Source: Paraconexibacter antarcticus (GTDB lineage: Bacteria > Actinomycetota > Thermoleophilia > Solirubrobacterales > Solirubrobacteraceae). From it: DNA of 64,000 bases. Where the stretch lies: assembly GCF_024220175.1 (NCBI RefSeq), contig NZ_CP098502.1:4344514-4408513 (forward strand), read 5' to 3'. How positions within the stretch are numbered: position 1 is the stretch's first letter; every line of letters starts with the position of its first letter. Positions 34,733 to 43,420 of the stretch are shown piece by piece. The notes below the pieces were generated by a model, which saw only the letters and a program-made list of their open reading frames with translations, was not told where the DNA came from and searched no databases. Position numbers and translations under genes: made by a program.

Positions 34733-35320
34733 TCACGTTGTCGCGGAGTTCCTCATTGCATGACGAAGAGGGTTGGGCGGACGTTCTGGCCCCCGAGTTG
34801 TCTGTGTCGCGCAGAGGCGCTCGAGCTTGACCTGGGCACGGGCGCGGTCGAGCGTCTTGTCGACGTTGGTGTAGGTCCGGCGAGTCGCTGCCGCGATCTC
34901 GCGGTAGCTGCGTCCGCCGACGTGCAATGCGAAGTCGCGGCGTTGGCGCTCGGGGAGCGCGGCCAGCGCCCGTAGTGCCTCGCGCGCATCGAGGACCAGG
35001 TCGATCGTTCGCGGGTCGGTCATGAGCGTTATCCAGTCGCCTTCCCTCGACGGCAGGCGATCCAGGTGTGCGTCGCGGCGCTCGATGCCGGAGAGGCGGT
35101 ATGCCTCGTGGAGTGCGACGACGTACAGCCAGCCGAAGATCTTGTCGCGGTCGGGCTGGCAGTCGATGAGGCGCATCCAGGCGAACTGGCAGGCATCCTC
35201 GACCAGCTGAGTCGAGCCGTTGACCCGGCGTGCGATCGCGCGGTGGAGGTCGCGGTGGTGCTGGTGGAAGAGGGCGGCTTCGTCGCCGTGAGCGGGAGGT
35301 GGTTCGGAGCGGGGCTGCAT
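34733..35320 (-). CDS. RNA polymerase sigma-factor-like protein
   Basis: The 195-residue protein resembles an ECF-type sigma factor. A region-2-like part reads ARRVNGSTQLVEDACQFAWMRLI...KIFGWLYVVALHEAYRL. A region-4-like part reads LRALAALPERQRRDFALHVGGRSYREIAAATRRTYTNVDKTLDRARAQVK. Similar genes begin the integration modules of actinobacterial mobile elements. It heads the operon sigma-55aa-HTH-Xis-Int and may switch it on. No anti-sigma gene is adjacent. Confidence 0.78.
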   Translation of the reverse strand: MQPRSEPPPAHGDEAALFHQHHRDLHRAIARRVNGSTQLVEDACQFAWMRLIDCQPDRDKIFGWLYVVALHEAYRLSGIERRDAHLDRLPSREGDWITLMTDPRTIDLVLDAREALRALAALPERQRRDFALHVGGRSYREIAAATRRTYTNVDKTLDRARAQVKLERLCATQTTRGPERPPNPLRHAMRNSATT

Positions 35321-35454
35321 GCGCCCCGACCGGGTACGGCCGGCCGGCTCGTGCCTCGCAAGCGGTCGGCCCGCCGATCACCGCCGTCCGGCCGTGCCCG
35401 ATCATCGGGGTCGCCGCAGCCCCGCTCCGGGACAGCCGTCGCGTCCGGCCAGCG

Positions 35455-36303
35455 TCAGCTTGTCGCGGTTGAGAGGGCCGAGCTGTACGCCAGGCAGATC
35501 GCCTGCACGCGTTCCTCGGGGATCGCCAGGCGCGTGGCGCGCACGGCCATCTCGATGCCAGGTGCGCCGCGCCGACCGAAGAACGTCTTGAGGTAGCCCA
35601 GCGCGGCGGCGGTGACGTCTCCGGCCATTTCGTCAGCGACGAGCTGGTTCATCTTCGTGCCGACCTTCGCGGGATCAGTCGTCTGCATCAGGCGCAGGAC
35701 GTCGGCGGCGTCCTTGTCTTTGAGCCGATCGGGACGAGGCGACGTCAGGCGGTCGTGAAGCTTGTGGGCCTTGGCGACGAGCAGAGCTGCAGGTCCGGCG
35801 ACCTCGGCCGTGGTGCGGCGGTCGTCGTCCGGTTCAAGCGCGGTGATCGGCATCGGGGCGTGGTCGACGAGGCAGGCCTCGAGGCCGGTTATGAGGCGGG
35901 CTGCCTGTTTGCCGTGGACGCCCAGGCGGGCACCGCGTCGCCCGCCGCCGGTTGTCGCGGCTTGAGGGACGATGAGATCGACGGGCACGTCGATCTCCTC
36001 GTCGTCAACGGTGAGCTTGGTGACCCAGATCCCCGGCTCGACGTGACCGTCATAGAGGGCGAGGGCGAAGCCGGCCTCCTTCATCGCGGCTTCGATCAGC
36101 GGATCGGGGCTGAGCCCCTGTGGGTTGAGCGCGAGGTCGGCGTCGGTCGTGAACGGAGCGATCGCCAAGTCGCCGTCGCCGGTGTGGAGGTAGACGGCTT
36201 GCGCGCCGGCGATGACGAGAGAGTCAGCGTGACCGCGCAGCGCGAACAGCGCGTCCAACAGGGCGCGTCGAGCAGCGACGTAGCGCGGGTCGATGCTGGT
36301 CAC
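35455..36303 (-). CDS. AbiEii-like nucleotidyltransferase, probable toxin
   Basis: The 282-residue protein has VIAGAQAVYLHTGDGDLAIAPFTTDADLAL, a GG/AG nucleotidyltransferase motif with a following D-x-D. A DVPVDLIVPQA strand and a helical C-terminal half (LLVAKAHKLHDRL...DKDAADVLRLM) are typical of AbiEii-type proteins. It lies four bases downstream of an AbiEi-like gene, the usual antitoxin-toxin order of type IV AbiE systems, which give phage abortive infection or stabilise elements. Catalytic acids appear present. Confidence 0.78.
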   Translation of the reverse strand: MTSIDPRYVAARRALLDALFALRGHADSLVIAGAQAVYLHTGDGDLAIAPFTTDADLALNPQGLSPDPLIEAAMKEAGFALALYDGHVEPGIWVTKLTVDDEEIDVPVDLIVPQAATTGGGRRGARLGVHGKQAARLITGLEACLVDHAPMPITALEPDDDRRTTAEVAGPAALLVAKAHKLHDRLTSPRPDRLKDKDAADVLRLMQTTDPAKVGTKMNQLVADEMAGDVTAAALGYLKTFFGRRGAPGIEMAVRATRLAIPEERVQAICLAYSSALSTATS

Positions 36304-36307
36304 TCAG

Positions 36308-37417
36308 TCAGCGTAGAGGGCGCGCCGGGAGGCTCGCCTGGCGCCACTGATCCTCGTTCTCAGCCATCCAACCAAGGACGGCCTCGCCCTCGGCAGGCAT
36401 GCGTCCGTTGCCGGTCAGGCAGTCGACGGCCACCTGCGATGCGGCGGCGAAGCTGACGCCGTCGCTGACGGTGACGCGTTCCCAGACGACGTCGTCGAAC
36501 GGGCGCAGCAGGGTTACGTTGGCGCCGTCGTCGGCTGGCAGGAGGCCGAGGTCCTCAGCGGTGGTGCGTGGGTCCTCGCAGTAGATCGCGAGCAGCGACG
36601 GGGCGGCGACGGGAGCGAGGCGCACCGCGGCGAACGATCCGGTAACGGTGGTGCGCATTGACGTGTCGGCGAGTTTGGCGAGGGCCGTGGCGGCGCCGGC
36701 GGGCGCGACGTAAGTCGTGACGAGCTCGCGCTTGAAGACGTCGTAGTCGCTGGCCCAGGCGCGCAGCAGCGCCGGCACGTCGACGGTGTCGACGACGCCG
36801 CGGCGGCCGCGGGTGATGAGCGCGTCGCGGTCGAGGGCGTCGAGCAGTCTTGAGACGTATCCGGGGTTGACGTCTGCGGCTGAGGCGATCTCAGTCACCC
36901 CGTAGGGCGGACGAACGTCGACGAGCAAGCGGATCAATCTCGCGGCACGAGGTCCGCGGATCGACGCCGGTTTGCGAGGCTCCGGGTTGGGGTTGCGTGC
37001 GGCGCCGTCGGACTGGATGAAGACCGCCGGGTTGTCGAGCTTGAGCAGCGCGTTGCCGGTGAGGTCGAGGTAGTTGACGTTCTGGCCGGCGAGCAGCTCG
37101 CGTGTGCGCCCACTCAGCCACGGGGCGACAATCAGCAGGGGGACGTAGCCGGCGAGTGCACGAAGCGATCGTGCGATACCGGTGAGCAGACGATCGACGT
37201 CGCGCGGCTCCATCGCCGCCCGCGCCTCGACGGCCACCGTTGAGTAGGTCCCGTTGGGCGCGCGCAGCTCGATGAGGTCGTCGACACCCGGCTCGGCGAC
37301 GTTGATCGGATCTCGCTTGGCGCGTTCGACGATCCAGGTGTCGGGCATGCGCTCGCCGAGCCATCGGGTGGCCGCGTCGATGAGCTCCGTTTCCTGGATG
37401 ATGCCGTTTGCCGACAT
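36308..37417 (-). CDS. AbiEi-like winged-HTH antitoxin
   Basis: The 369-residue product has an N-terminal nuclease-like or DNA-binding domain (NYLDLTGNALLKLDNPAVFIQSDG). A central winged helix follows (LIRLLVDVRPPYGVTEIASAADVNPGYVSRLLDALDRDALITR), then a C-terminal domain. This fits the larger AbiEi-like antitoxins that autoregulate their promoter. ATG 37417 lies inside a TTTGCC-GACAT-GGCAAA dyad, with a second dyad upstream at 37457. The downstream AbiEii-like gene completes the pair. Confidence 0.78.
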   Translation of the reverse strand: MSANGIIQETELIDAATRWLGERMPDTWIVERAKRDPINVAEPGVDDLIELRAPNGTYSTVAVEARAAMEPRDVDRLLTGIARSLRALAGYVPLLIVAPWLSGRTRELLAGQNVNYLDLTGNALLKLDNPAVFIQSDGAARNPNPEPRKPASIRGPRAARLIRLLVDVRPPYGVTEIASAADVNPGYVSRLLDALDRDALITRGRRGVVDTVDVPALLRAWASDYDVFKRELVTTYVAPAGAATALAKLADTSMRTTVTGSFAAVRLAPVAAPSLLAIYCEDPRTTAEDLGLLPADDGANVTLLRPFDDVVWERVTVSDGVSFAAASQVAVDCLTGNGRMPAEGEAVLGWMAENEDQWRQASLPARPLR

Positions 37418-37423
37418 GGCAAA
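37407..37423. promoter_or_regulatory. Operator 1 over the AbiEi-like start codon
   Basis: TTTGCC and GGCAAA are perfect inverted arms around GACAT, which contains the start codon. The core GCAAA is shared with operator 2. Binding here would block translation initiation or early elongation by RNA polymerase. Confidence 0.5.
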
Positions 37424-37427
37424 TCAC

Positions 37428-37456
37428 AGTCTAGCCGCGTTATTGCCTGAGGACAA
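37428..37456 (-). promoter_or_regulatory. Promoter of AbiEi/AbiEii-like operon
   Basis: On the minus strand TTGTCC (37456-37451) and TAGACT (37433-37428) are separated by exactly 17 bases, a good sigma-70-type promoter. The -10 ends ten bases before the ATG, so the transcript is leaderless or nearly so. Operators flank it on both sides. Confidence 0.65.
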
Positions 37457-37479
37457 TGATTTGCGGACCTCGCAAATCA
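37457..37479. promoter_or_regulatory. Operator 2 upstream of the -35
   Basis: TGATTTGC and GCAAATCA form an 8-bp perfect dyad with a 7-base spacer, directly upstream of the -35. A further GCAAATCA half-site lies at 37419-37426. Two dyads flanking a promoter fit cooperative autorepression by the HTH antitoxin. Confidence 0.58.
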
Positions 37480-37524
37480 CTAGTGCCAGACAACGTTGCC
37501 TATCTGCCTGGCCCCACGGCCGTT

Positions 37525-37686
37525 TCAGCGGCGCGAACGCGCCCCGGCTCGCACGCGCCGCTTGCGCCAGCGATCGAACTCACGGTGCCGGCGCCGCCGC
37601 TCACGGCGGGCGTGCTCTCGCCCCAAGCGCACGAACTCGAGGCGCAGGTGCTCAAACGCGGGCAGCCTTCTCAGGTCGTCATGCAT
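37525..37686 (-). CDS. Small basic 53-residue protein (hidden ORF)
   Basis: ATG 37686 opens MHDDLRRLPAFEHLRLEFVR..., an Arg-rich helical chain of 53 residues lying downstream of the ArdC-like gene on the same strand. There is no clear ribosome-binding site. The composition could be chance in GC-rich DNA, but the amphipathic pattern is regular. Low confidence. Confidence 0.4.
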   Translation of the reverse strand: MHDDLRRLPAFEHLRLEFVRLGREHARRERRRRHREFDRWRKRRVRAGARSRR

Positions 37687-37728
37687 ACCCGTAGAGGACG
37701 GCCCAGCCTCGACTCTGTGACAACGACG

Positions 37729-38499
37729 CTACGCCGCGGTGCTGTGCACGCCGTCAACGGTCTCGATGGCGTCGTGCTGCAGGGCGTCTTCGATGCGCCG
37801 CGCGACGGTGTCGATCGTCGTCGCGTACTCGCGGATCGTGTCGAGCGCACCGTCCTCGCCCCAGCCGGCCACGTAGGGGATCGACTCGCCGCCGACGTCG
37901 AGCCCGACGGATGAGCACACGACGTACGTGACGCAGTCGACGAGGACCTCGGCCTGCTCGCGGCCGTAGGTGTCGTAACCGACGCCCAAGCTGTGGGCGA
38001 TCTCGTGGACGAGGGTGCGGACCTGCGCGTTGCCGCGGCCGTCGGCGATGACGATCTGCTTGGCGGTGGCGTCGCACCAGCCGCCCGGTCCGTGCTCGGG
38101 CAGGTCGCGGATCTCAACGGTGTACCCGAGCTCGGCGGCCAGGGTGGTGAGCGGGTCGATGAGGTGGGCGTGGCTGTCGCCGGTGAGCGGCTCACACGGC
38201 GGCTCGAGCGGGACCGGGTGCTTGCCGGGCAGCGCGTCGGTCATGCTGACGTCGAAGACCGAGACGGTCCGGAAGAAGACGCGCTTCTTGCCGTCCTCGT
38301 CCTCATCGCGGGGCTTGACGACGCACGGGGCCAGGATCTTGATCGCGCGCTCGCCCTTACGGACGCAGCGGTTGAGATCGAGGAAGGCGCGGAAGCCGGC
38401 GACGTACCTCGGGGTGACGCCGCGGCTCCAGCAGTCCGCCGCGATCAGCAGCTGGTTCCCGACGGTTATCTGGGGTCCTCGGGCGAGCGTCGTTGACGT
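37729..38499 (-). pseudogene. ArdC-like antirestriction gene, 5'-truncated
   Basis: The open frame runs from just after an in-frame TGA at 38502-38500 to 37729. It encodes the end of the ArdC N-terminal ssDNA-binding domain (NQLLIAADCW, VAGFRAFLDLNRCVRKGERAIKIL, VFFRTVSVFDVS). A metallopeptidase-like domain with LVHEIAHSLG (HExxH) and a downstream E follows. Only residues before NQLLI, about 40 in the family, are missing, and no normal start codon remains before ATG 38244. The truncation coincides with the left side of a Tn554-like unit. ArdC proteins protect incoming DNA from restriction; this copy is probably inactive. Confidence 0.75.
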
Positions 38500-38572
38500 T
38501 CACGGGATGGTGGTTTGGGGCCGTGGTGGGCGACTTATCTTGGGGTCGTGATCAGCGTGAGCGGTGGTGGGT

Positions 38573-38623
38573 GCGGCCGGCCGGGCGGAGTGACCCGGAG
38601 GGTCGCGGAGCCCGGCCGGCCGC
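38573..38623. promoter_or_regulatory. Compound hairpin upstream of tnpA-like gene
   Basis: GCGGCCGGCCGGGC (38573-38586) and its exact complement (38610-38623) enclose a second small dyad, GACCC-GGA-GGGTC (38592-38604). The 14-bp outer stem is perfect. It lies 56 bases before the likely tnpA GTG and near the transposon's left end. It may be an attenuator shielding the transposase from outside transcription, or a recombinase site. Confidence 0.6.
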
Positions 38624-38678
38624 GACGCGGCCCCGGGCCGGCCCCGCGGCGTGGCGGGCTCGTTGGTCAGGCCACGAG

Positions 38679-39767
38679 GTGAGGGTCCAGCGCGTCCAGT
38701 TGCCGGGCGGCGGACCTGAGTCGTGGACGGTGATAGGTGGTGATCTGCGGCCGGTGCCGGCGATCGAGAGCTACCTGGCGTGGCTGTCGCACATCGAGCG
38801 CTCCCCGAACACGGTGCGCGCGTATGCGCTGGATCTGAAGACGTACTTCGCGTTCCTGCACGCGACAGGGATCGCGTGGGATCGGGTGACGCTCGAGCAG
38901 CTCGGCCAGTTCACCGGGTGGCTGCGGCAGCCGGCCGACAACGTGGTCGTGCTCGCGACGGGCCGGCCGGCGCGGAGCGCGTCGACGGTGAACCGGATGC
39001 TGACTGCGGTGTTCGGGTTCTATGACTTCCACGCCCGGCACGGCGTGGAGGTCACGAAGGTGCTGATCGATCAGACCAGGGCGGGGCGCGGCAGCTACAA
39101 GCCGTTTCTGCACGGCATCGCCACGGCCAAGTCGCGTGGCCGCGTCGGCCGTTTGCGGGAGGGCCGGCGGCTGCCCGCGACGCTCACGCTTGAGCAGGTC
39201 GCCGCGATCATCGCCGCGCAGCCGCGGTTACGCGACCGGTTCTTGTTCGGCTTGCTGTTCGGGACGGGGATGCGGATCGGCCAGGCGCTCGGCCTGCGCC
39301 ACGGGGACTTCGTCACGCAGGAGCGACGGATCGAGATCGTGGCTCGGGCGGACAACGCCAACGGCGCGCGCGGCAAGGGCGGGGAGGGCTCGGTGCCGGT
39401 CAGCAGCGAGCTCGTGCGTTGCTACTCGGACTACATGCACGGCGAGTACGGGGACCTGGATTCGGACTACGTGTTCGTGAATCTGTGGGGCGGCCACGTT
39501 GGGGCTGCGATGAGCTACGCCAACGTCGTGGACATCGTCGCGCGCACGCGCGCACGCGTCGGGTTTCACTTCACCGCGCACATGCTCCGCCATACCTACG
39601 CGACGCTCGCGCGGCGCGGCGGTGTGCCGATGGAAGTCATCAGCCGGCTGCTCACGCACAGCTCGCTGCAGACGACGAGCGACATCTACGTGCACTCAAC
39701 GGCAGAGGACCTGCGCGGCGAGCTTGAGCGTGCCGGCGTGATGACCGTGCTCGACCGGCCGCTGTGA
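38679..39767 (+). CDS. Tn554 TnpA-like tyrosine recombinase
   Basis: This recombinase of about 362 residues has a core-binding domain (SYLAWLSHIERSPNTVRAYALDLKTYFAFL) and catalytic motifs LFGTGMRIGQALGLR, HMLRHTYATLARRGG and SLQTTSDIYVH. GTG 38679 is chosen because upstream residues are shadow-like. Its stop overlaps the tnpB-like start (ATG 39764). The three-gene order tnpA-tnpB-tnpC matches Tn554-type transposons, which insert site-specifically without target duplication. Confidence 0.85.
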   Translation: MRVQRVQLPGGGPESWTVIGGDLRPVPAIESYLAWLSHIERSPNTVRAYALDLKTYFAFLHATGIAWDRVTLEQLGQFTGWLRQPADNVVVLATGRPARSASTVNRMLTAVFGFYDFHARHGVEVTKVLIDQTRAGRGSYKPFLHGIATAKSRGRVGRLREGRRLPATLTLEQVAAIIAAQPRLRDRFLFGLLFGTGMRIGQALGLRHGDFVTQERRIEIVARADNANGARGKGGEGSVPVSSELVRCYSDYMHGEYGDLDSDYVFVNLWGGHVGAAMSYANVVDIVARTRARVGFHFTAHMLRHTYATLARRGGVPMEVISRLLTHSSLQTTSDIYVHSTAEDLRGELERAGVMTVLDRPL

Positions 39768-41097
39768 GCGGCGCCGCGCTGCGAGCGCTGCCGAACCCGG
39801 ATGAGGGCGACCACTCGTGGGCGGACGTGTTGCGGGGCGCGGTGCGCGCAGAGTTCCAGGTCGATGTCTATCGGCCTGCGCCGGGTGATCCGGTGCTGTT
39901 CGGTCCGACGTGCGCGGTCCGCGCGTGCCCGGGCCGCGGCGTGAACCGGTCGTTGGGCCTGAAGGCCAAGGGGGCAAACCACTCGACCGGGACGCGGTTT
40001 CGCGGGTACCTGTGCCTCTCGCACGTGCGGGTCTGGCGGCGCGACGGCGAGCCGCCGATCGATGGCTGGGTGCGCAACGCCCGCCTGACCGGCCGCGGCC
40101 AGAGCCCGCCGGTCGGATGCATCGTCTCAGCGTGCCGGCGCTCGGCCCGCTCGAACGGCTTCTGCAACGGGCACATGAGCCGCTGGGTGAGCGCGGGGCG
40201 CCCGCTCGACAAGACCGCGTTCGCCAACGCCGCGACGGCGGTCAGGGTCAGCGACGGGCGCTGCGAGGTCCCGGCCTGCGGGTTCCCACCTGTGAGGCGG
40301 GACGGGTTCTGCGACACGCACACCCAGCGCTACTTCAACGCCCGCTCCCGCCGGGTCGGCCTGAGCGCCGCGGGCTATCTCGCGCTAATCGCTGGCGCGC
40401 GGCGGATCATCGCCCCCAGATTCGACATGCGCGGCTTGCCCGCGGTCGTCGGGCTGGAGCTCGCGCTGGCGTTGCAGTGCCGGCAGCAGGCGGGTCGGGC
40501 CGCGATCCTGCCGCTGGCCTTCGGCCAGGTCGTCCGCTGGCTCCGCGACATCGGCGCGGAGTCGGTCCTCGAGCGGTCGGAGGCGTTTTGGGTCGCCAGC
40601 GCCCGGCAACGTTTTCCGGCGTCGGTGCGGGGCAATCCGCTGGGCTGGCTGCGGTTCGTGCGTCAGAGCGCGCTGCGGCTGCGCGAACGCGAGGGGGGCC
40701 TTGAGATCTGGGGCTTCGACACCTGGCCGGTCGACCGCCTGGACATTGATGGGCGCTACGCCCACCAGCCGGGCCGGCGGATCTACTTCAGCGAGATCGA
40801 CCCGCCGTGGCTTCGCGCCCTGGTCAAGCGCTGGGCGCGCTGGCGGATCACGACCGGCACCAAGTCGCCGGCGTCGATCGCCTGCACGACCAGCTCGATT
40901 CGCCGCTTCTGCCGCTGGGCCGAAGAGGAGCACGTCACGCTCACGACGCCGGCCGCGATCACGCGGCCGCTGCTTGAGCGGTACCTGACGAGTGTCCGCC
41001 AGCTGGACCGGTCGGTCGGTCGCAAGTCGAGTCTGGTGACGGATCTGATGAGCCGTCCCGGTTTCACGGAGACTTGTTGTTTGGGTTTCCTCTCTCG

Positions 41098-41988
41098 TCA
41101 GTGGGAGAGGGGTGAGCCGGACCGTATCGCGTAGAGGGTCTCGAATTCGACGGGCGGGATGTGACCGATCGCGGAGTGCAGGCGGTCGTGGTTGTACCAG
41201 CCGACCCACTCCACAACGGCGAGCTCCAGTTGGGTGCGGGTTTGCCAGACGCGGTCGCGGATCAGCTCGGTCTTGAAGCTGTCCACGAAGCTCTCGGCCA
41301 TCGCGTTGTCGTACGCGTCACCGGTCGAGCCGAGCGAGCCGAGCACGTCGTTGTCCAGGAGCGCTTGGGTGAAGTCGAAGCTCGTGTATTGCGATCCCCT
41401 GTCCGAATGATGGATAAGTTGTAGATCGGCGCCGTGTCGGCGGGTGCCCAAGGCCATCTTCAGCGCGTCGAGCACGAGGTCGGTGCGCATGTGGCCGGCG
41501 AGCTGCCAGCCGACGACCCGGCGGGAGTAGACGTCAAGGACGAAGCTGAAGAACCCCACGCCCTCCCACGACTTTAGATACGTGAAGTCGGCGATCCACA
41601 GCGCGTCCGGCCGGGTCGCGGTGAACTGGCGGTTGACCAGGTCCGGTCGCCCTGAGCCGGCCGGGTCAGCGACCGTGGTCTTCCACGCTCGGCCGCGGCG
41701 CTTGGCCCCGATCAGACCGTCCGCTGCCATGAGCCGCTCAACGCGGCCGCGGCCGACCTGCACGCCCTGACGGCGCAGCGCCTTCCACACGCGCAGCGAT
41801 CCGTACGCCTCGTAGTTGGCGCGGTACACCGCCCGGATTTGCTCGAGCAACACGGCGTCTTCCTGCGCGCGGGTCGACAACACCCCGGTCGCGCGCTGGT
41901 AGAACGCCGAGGGCGAGGTCCCGAGGGTGCGGCAGGTGAGCTCGACAGCGAAGCCGGCCGCCCGCTGCTTTTCGATGAAGGCGCTCAC
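41098..41988 (-). CDS. IS3-family transposase OrfB
   Basis: The 296-residue integrase-type catalytic subunit has LWIADFTYLKSW (first D), LIHHSDRGSQYTS (second D) and DNAMAESFVDSFKTELI (E), the IS3 D-D-E triad. An N-terminal helical HTH_21-like region contains YGSLRVWKALRRQGV. Its start overlaps the orfA stop, the usual arrangement for frameshift production of OrfAB. Confidence 0.93.
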   Translation of the reverse strand: MSAFIEKQRAAGFAVELTCRTLGTSPSAFYQRATGVLSTRAQEDAVLLEQIRAVYRANYEAYGSLRVWKALRRQGVQVGRGRVERLMAADGLIGAKRRGRAWKTTVADPAGSGRPDLVNRQFTATRPDALWIADFTYLKSWEGVGFFSFVLDVYSRRVVGWQLAGHMRTDLVLDALKMALGTRRHGADLQLIHHSDRGSQYTSFDFTQALLDNDVLGSLGSTGDAYDNAMAESFVDSFKTELIRDRVWQTRTQLELAVVEWVGWYNHDRLHSAIGHIPPVEFETLYAIRSGSPLSH

Positions 41989-42287
41989 CTCCGCGGGGTC
42001 CCGTCGAGCTCCTTGGCGAAAAACACCGAAGCGGCCTTGAGGATCTCGTTCTGCCGCCGCAGTTCCTTGACCTCACGTTCGAGCAGACGCATCCGGTCGC
42101 GCTCGACCGTGTTCAGCACGTCGCTGCGCGTTCCGGCGTCGGCCTCGGCGAGCCGCACCCAGTTCCGAAGCGACTCCTTGTGCACGTCCAGGTCGCGGGC
42201 GACCTGCGCGATCGGACGCCCGGACTCCAGCACCGTCTTGACGGCCCGCTCACGCAACTCCGGCGGGTACTTCCTTCCACGAGCCAT
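41985..42287 (-). CDS. IS3-family transposase OrfA
   Basis: The 100-residue DNA-binding subunit has a HTH (PPELRERAVKTVLESGRPIAQVARDLDVHKESLRNWVR) and a leucine-zipper-like tail (LLEREVKELRRQNEILKAASVFF). It is normal length and overlaps orfB by four bases. Confidence 0.92.
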   Translation of the reverse strand: MARGRKYPPELRERAVKTVLESGRPIAQVARDLDVHKESLRNWVRLAEADAGTRSDVLNTVERDRMRLLEREVKELRRQNEILKAASVFFAKELDGTPRR

Positions 42288-43420
42288 ATGACCACGTACT
42301 TCCTCTCAACAGACCGAATGCCTGTTTCAGAAGTCCCCGTCGATCCCGGGACGGCTCACTGAAGGTGTTCCTCGATGACGTGCGCCTGCACGACTGGGCG
42401 CCGGGCCTTCCGGCGAACGCGACCTACTTCAAGGGCGAGGTCCCGCGCGACCGCCAGCACCTGCCGAGGTTCATTGACGAGTTCGTGATGGGCCAGATCG
42501 ACAACGACATGAGCCTCGCGCGGCTCCCGGACCACACCTCGCGGACCGCGATCGTGATCCTGATCGAGACCGGCCTGCGGTCGGTCGACGCGCTGCGCCT
42601 GCCGTTTGATCCGGTGACCGTCGACGAGGCCGGCGCCCCGTACCTGATGTACACAAACCACAAGCTCTCGCGCGAGGCGATCATCCCGATCTCGCAGCGG
42701 CTGCTGCATCAGATCCGCGTGCAGCAAGCGGACCTGGACGAGCGCTTCGGCACGCCGCGCCCGCCGTTCCTGCTGCCGGGGATCCGCGCGAACGTCGACG
42801 GCAGCCGGCCGCTGAGCTGGTCGACCCTGCAGGCGCGCCTTGAGCGGTGGCTGCTGGACTGCGACGTCCGCGACGCGACGGGCCAGCCGGTGCGGGTGAC
42901 CGCGCATCAGTTCCGGCACACGCTCGGCACGCGGATGATCAACAACGACGTCTCGTTGCCCGCGATCCAGCGGATGCTCGATCACGACTCGCCGCAGATG
43001 ACGCTGCGCTACGCGCGGATCAAGGACCAGACGCTGCGGCGCGAATGGGAGCGCTACCAGGACCGCATCACGATCCGAGGCGAGGTCATTCGCCTGGACC
43101 CGGCGGGCCGCTGAGCGATGCGGCGTGGGCGAAGGAGAACCTCGCCCGCGCGAAGCAGACGCTGCCGAACGGCTACTGCGGTCTGCCGCTGCAGCAGACA
43201 TGTCCGCACCCCAACGCCTGCCTGACCTGCGACAGCTTCCTGACCACGACCGAGTTCCTCCCCGCGCACCGCGAGCAACTCGAGCGCACCGACGAGCTCA
43301 TCGCCTCCGCGCAGGCATCCGGGGCGCAGCGGCTGGTCGACATGAACGAGCCGGTCCGCGTGAACCTCATCCGGATCATCGAGGGCCTCGACGCGCTCCC
43401 GACGCTCCCCGGCCCTGCCG

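Larger units (their letters stand above)
41049..42358 (-). mobile_element. IS3-family element inserted in tnpB, 1310 bp
   Basis: The ends share TGAGCCGTCCCGG as terminal inverted repeat followed by imperfect homology (CACGGAGACTT versus GACGGGGACTT). CTGA occurs on both sides (41045-41048 and 42359-42362) as a 4-bp target duplication. Deletion of the IS and one CTGA restores the tnpB frame, fixing the boundaries. It carries orfA and orfB transposase genes on the minus strand, opposite to its target. Confidence 0.92.
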
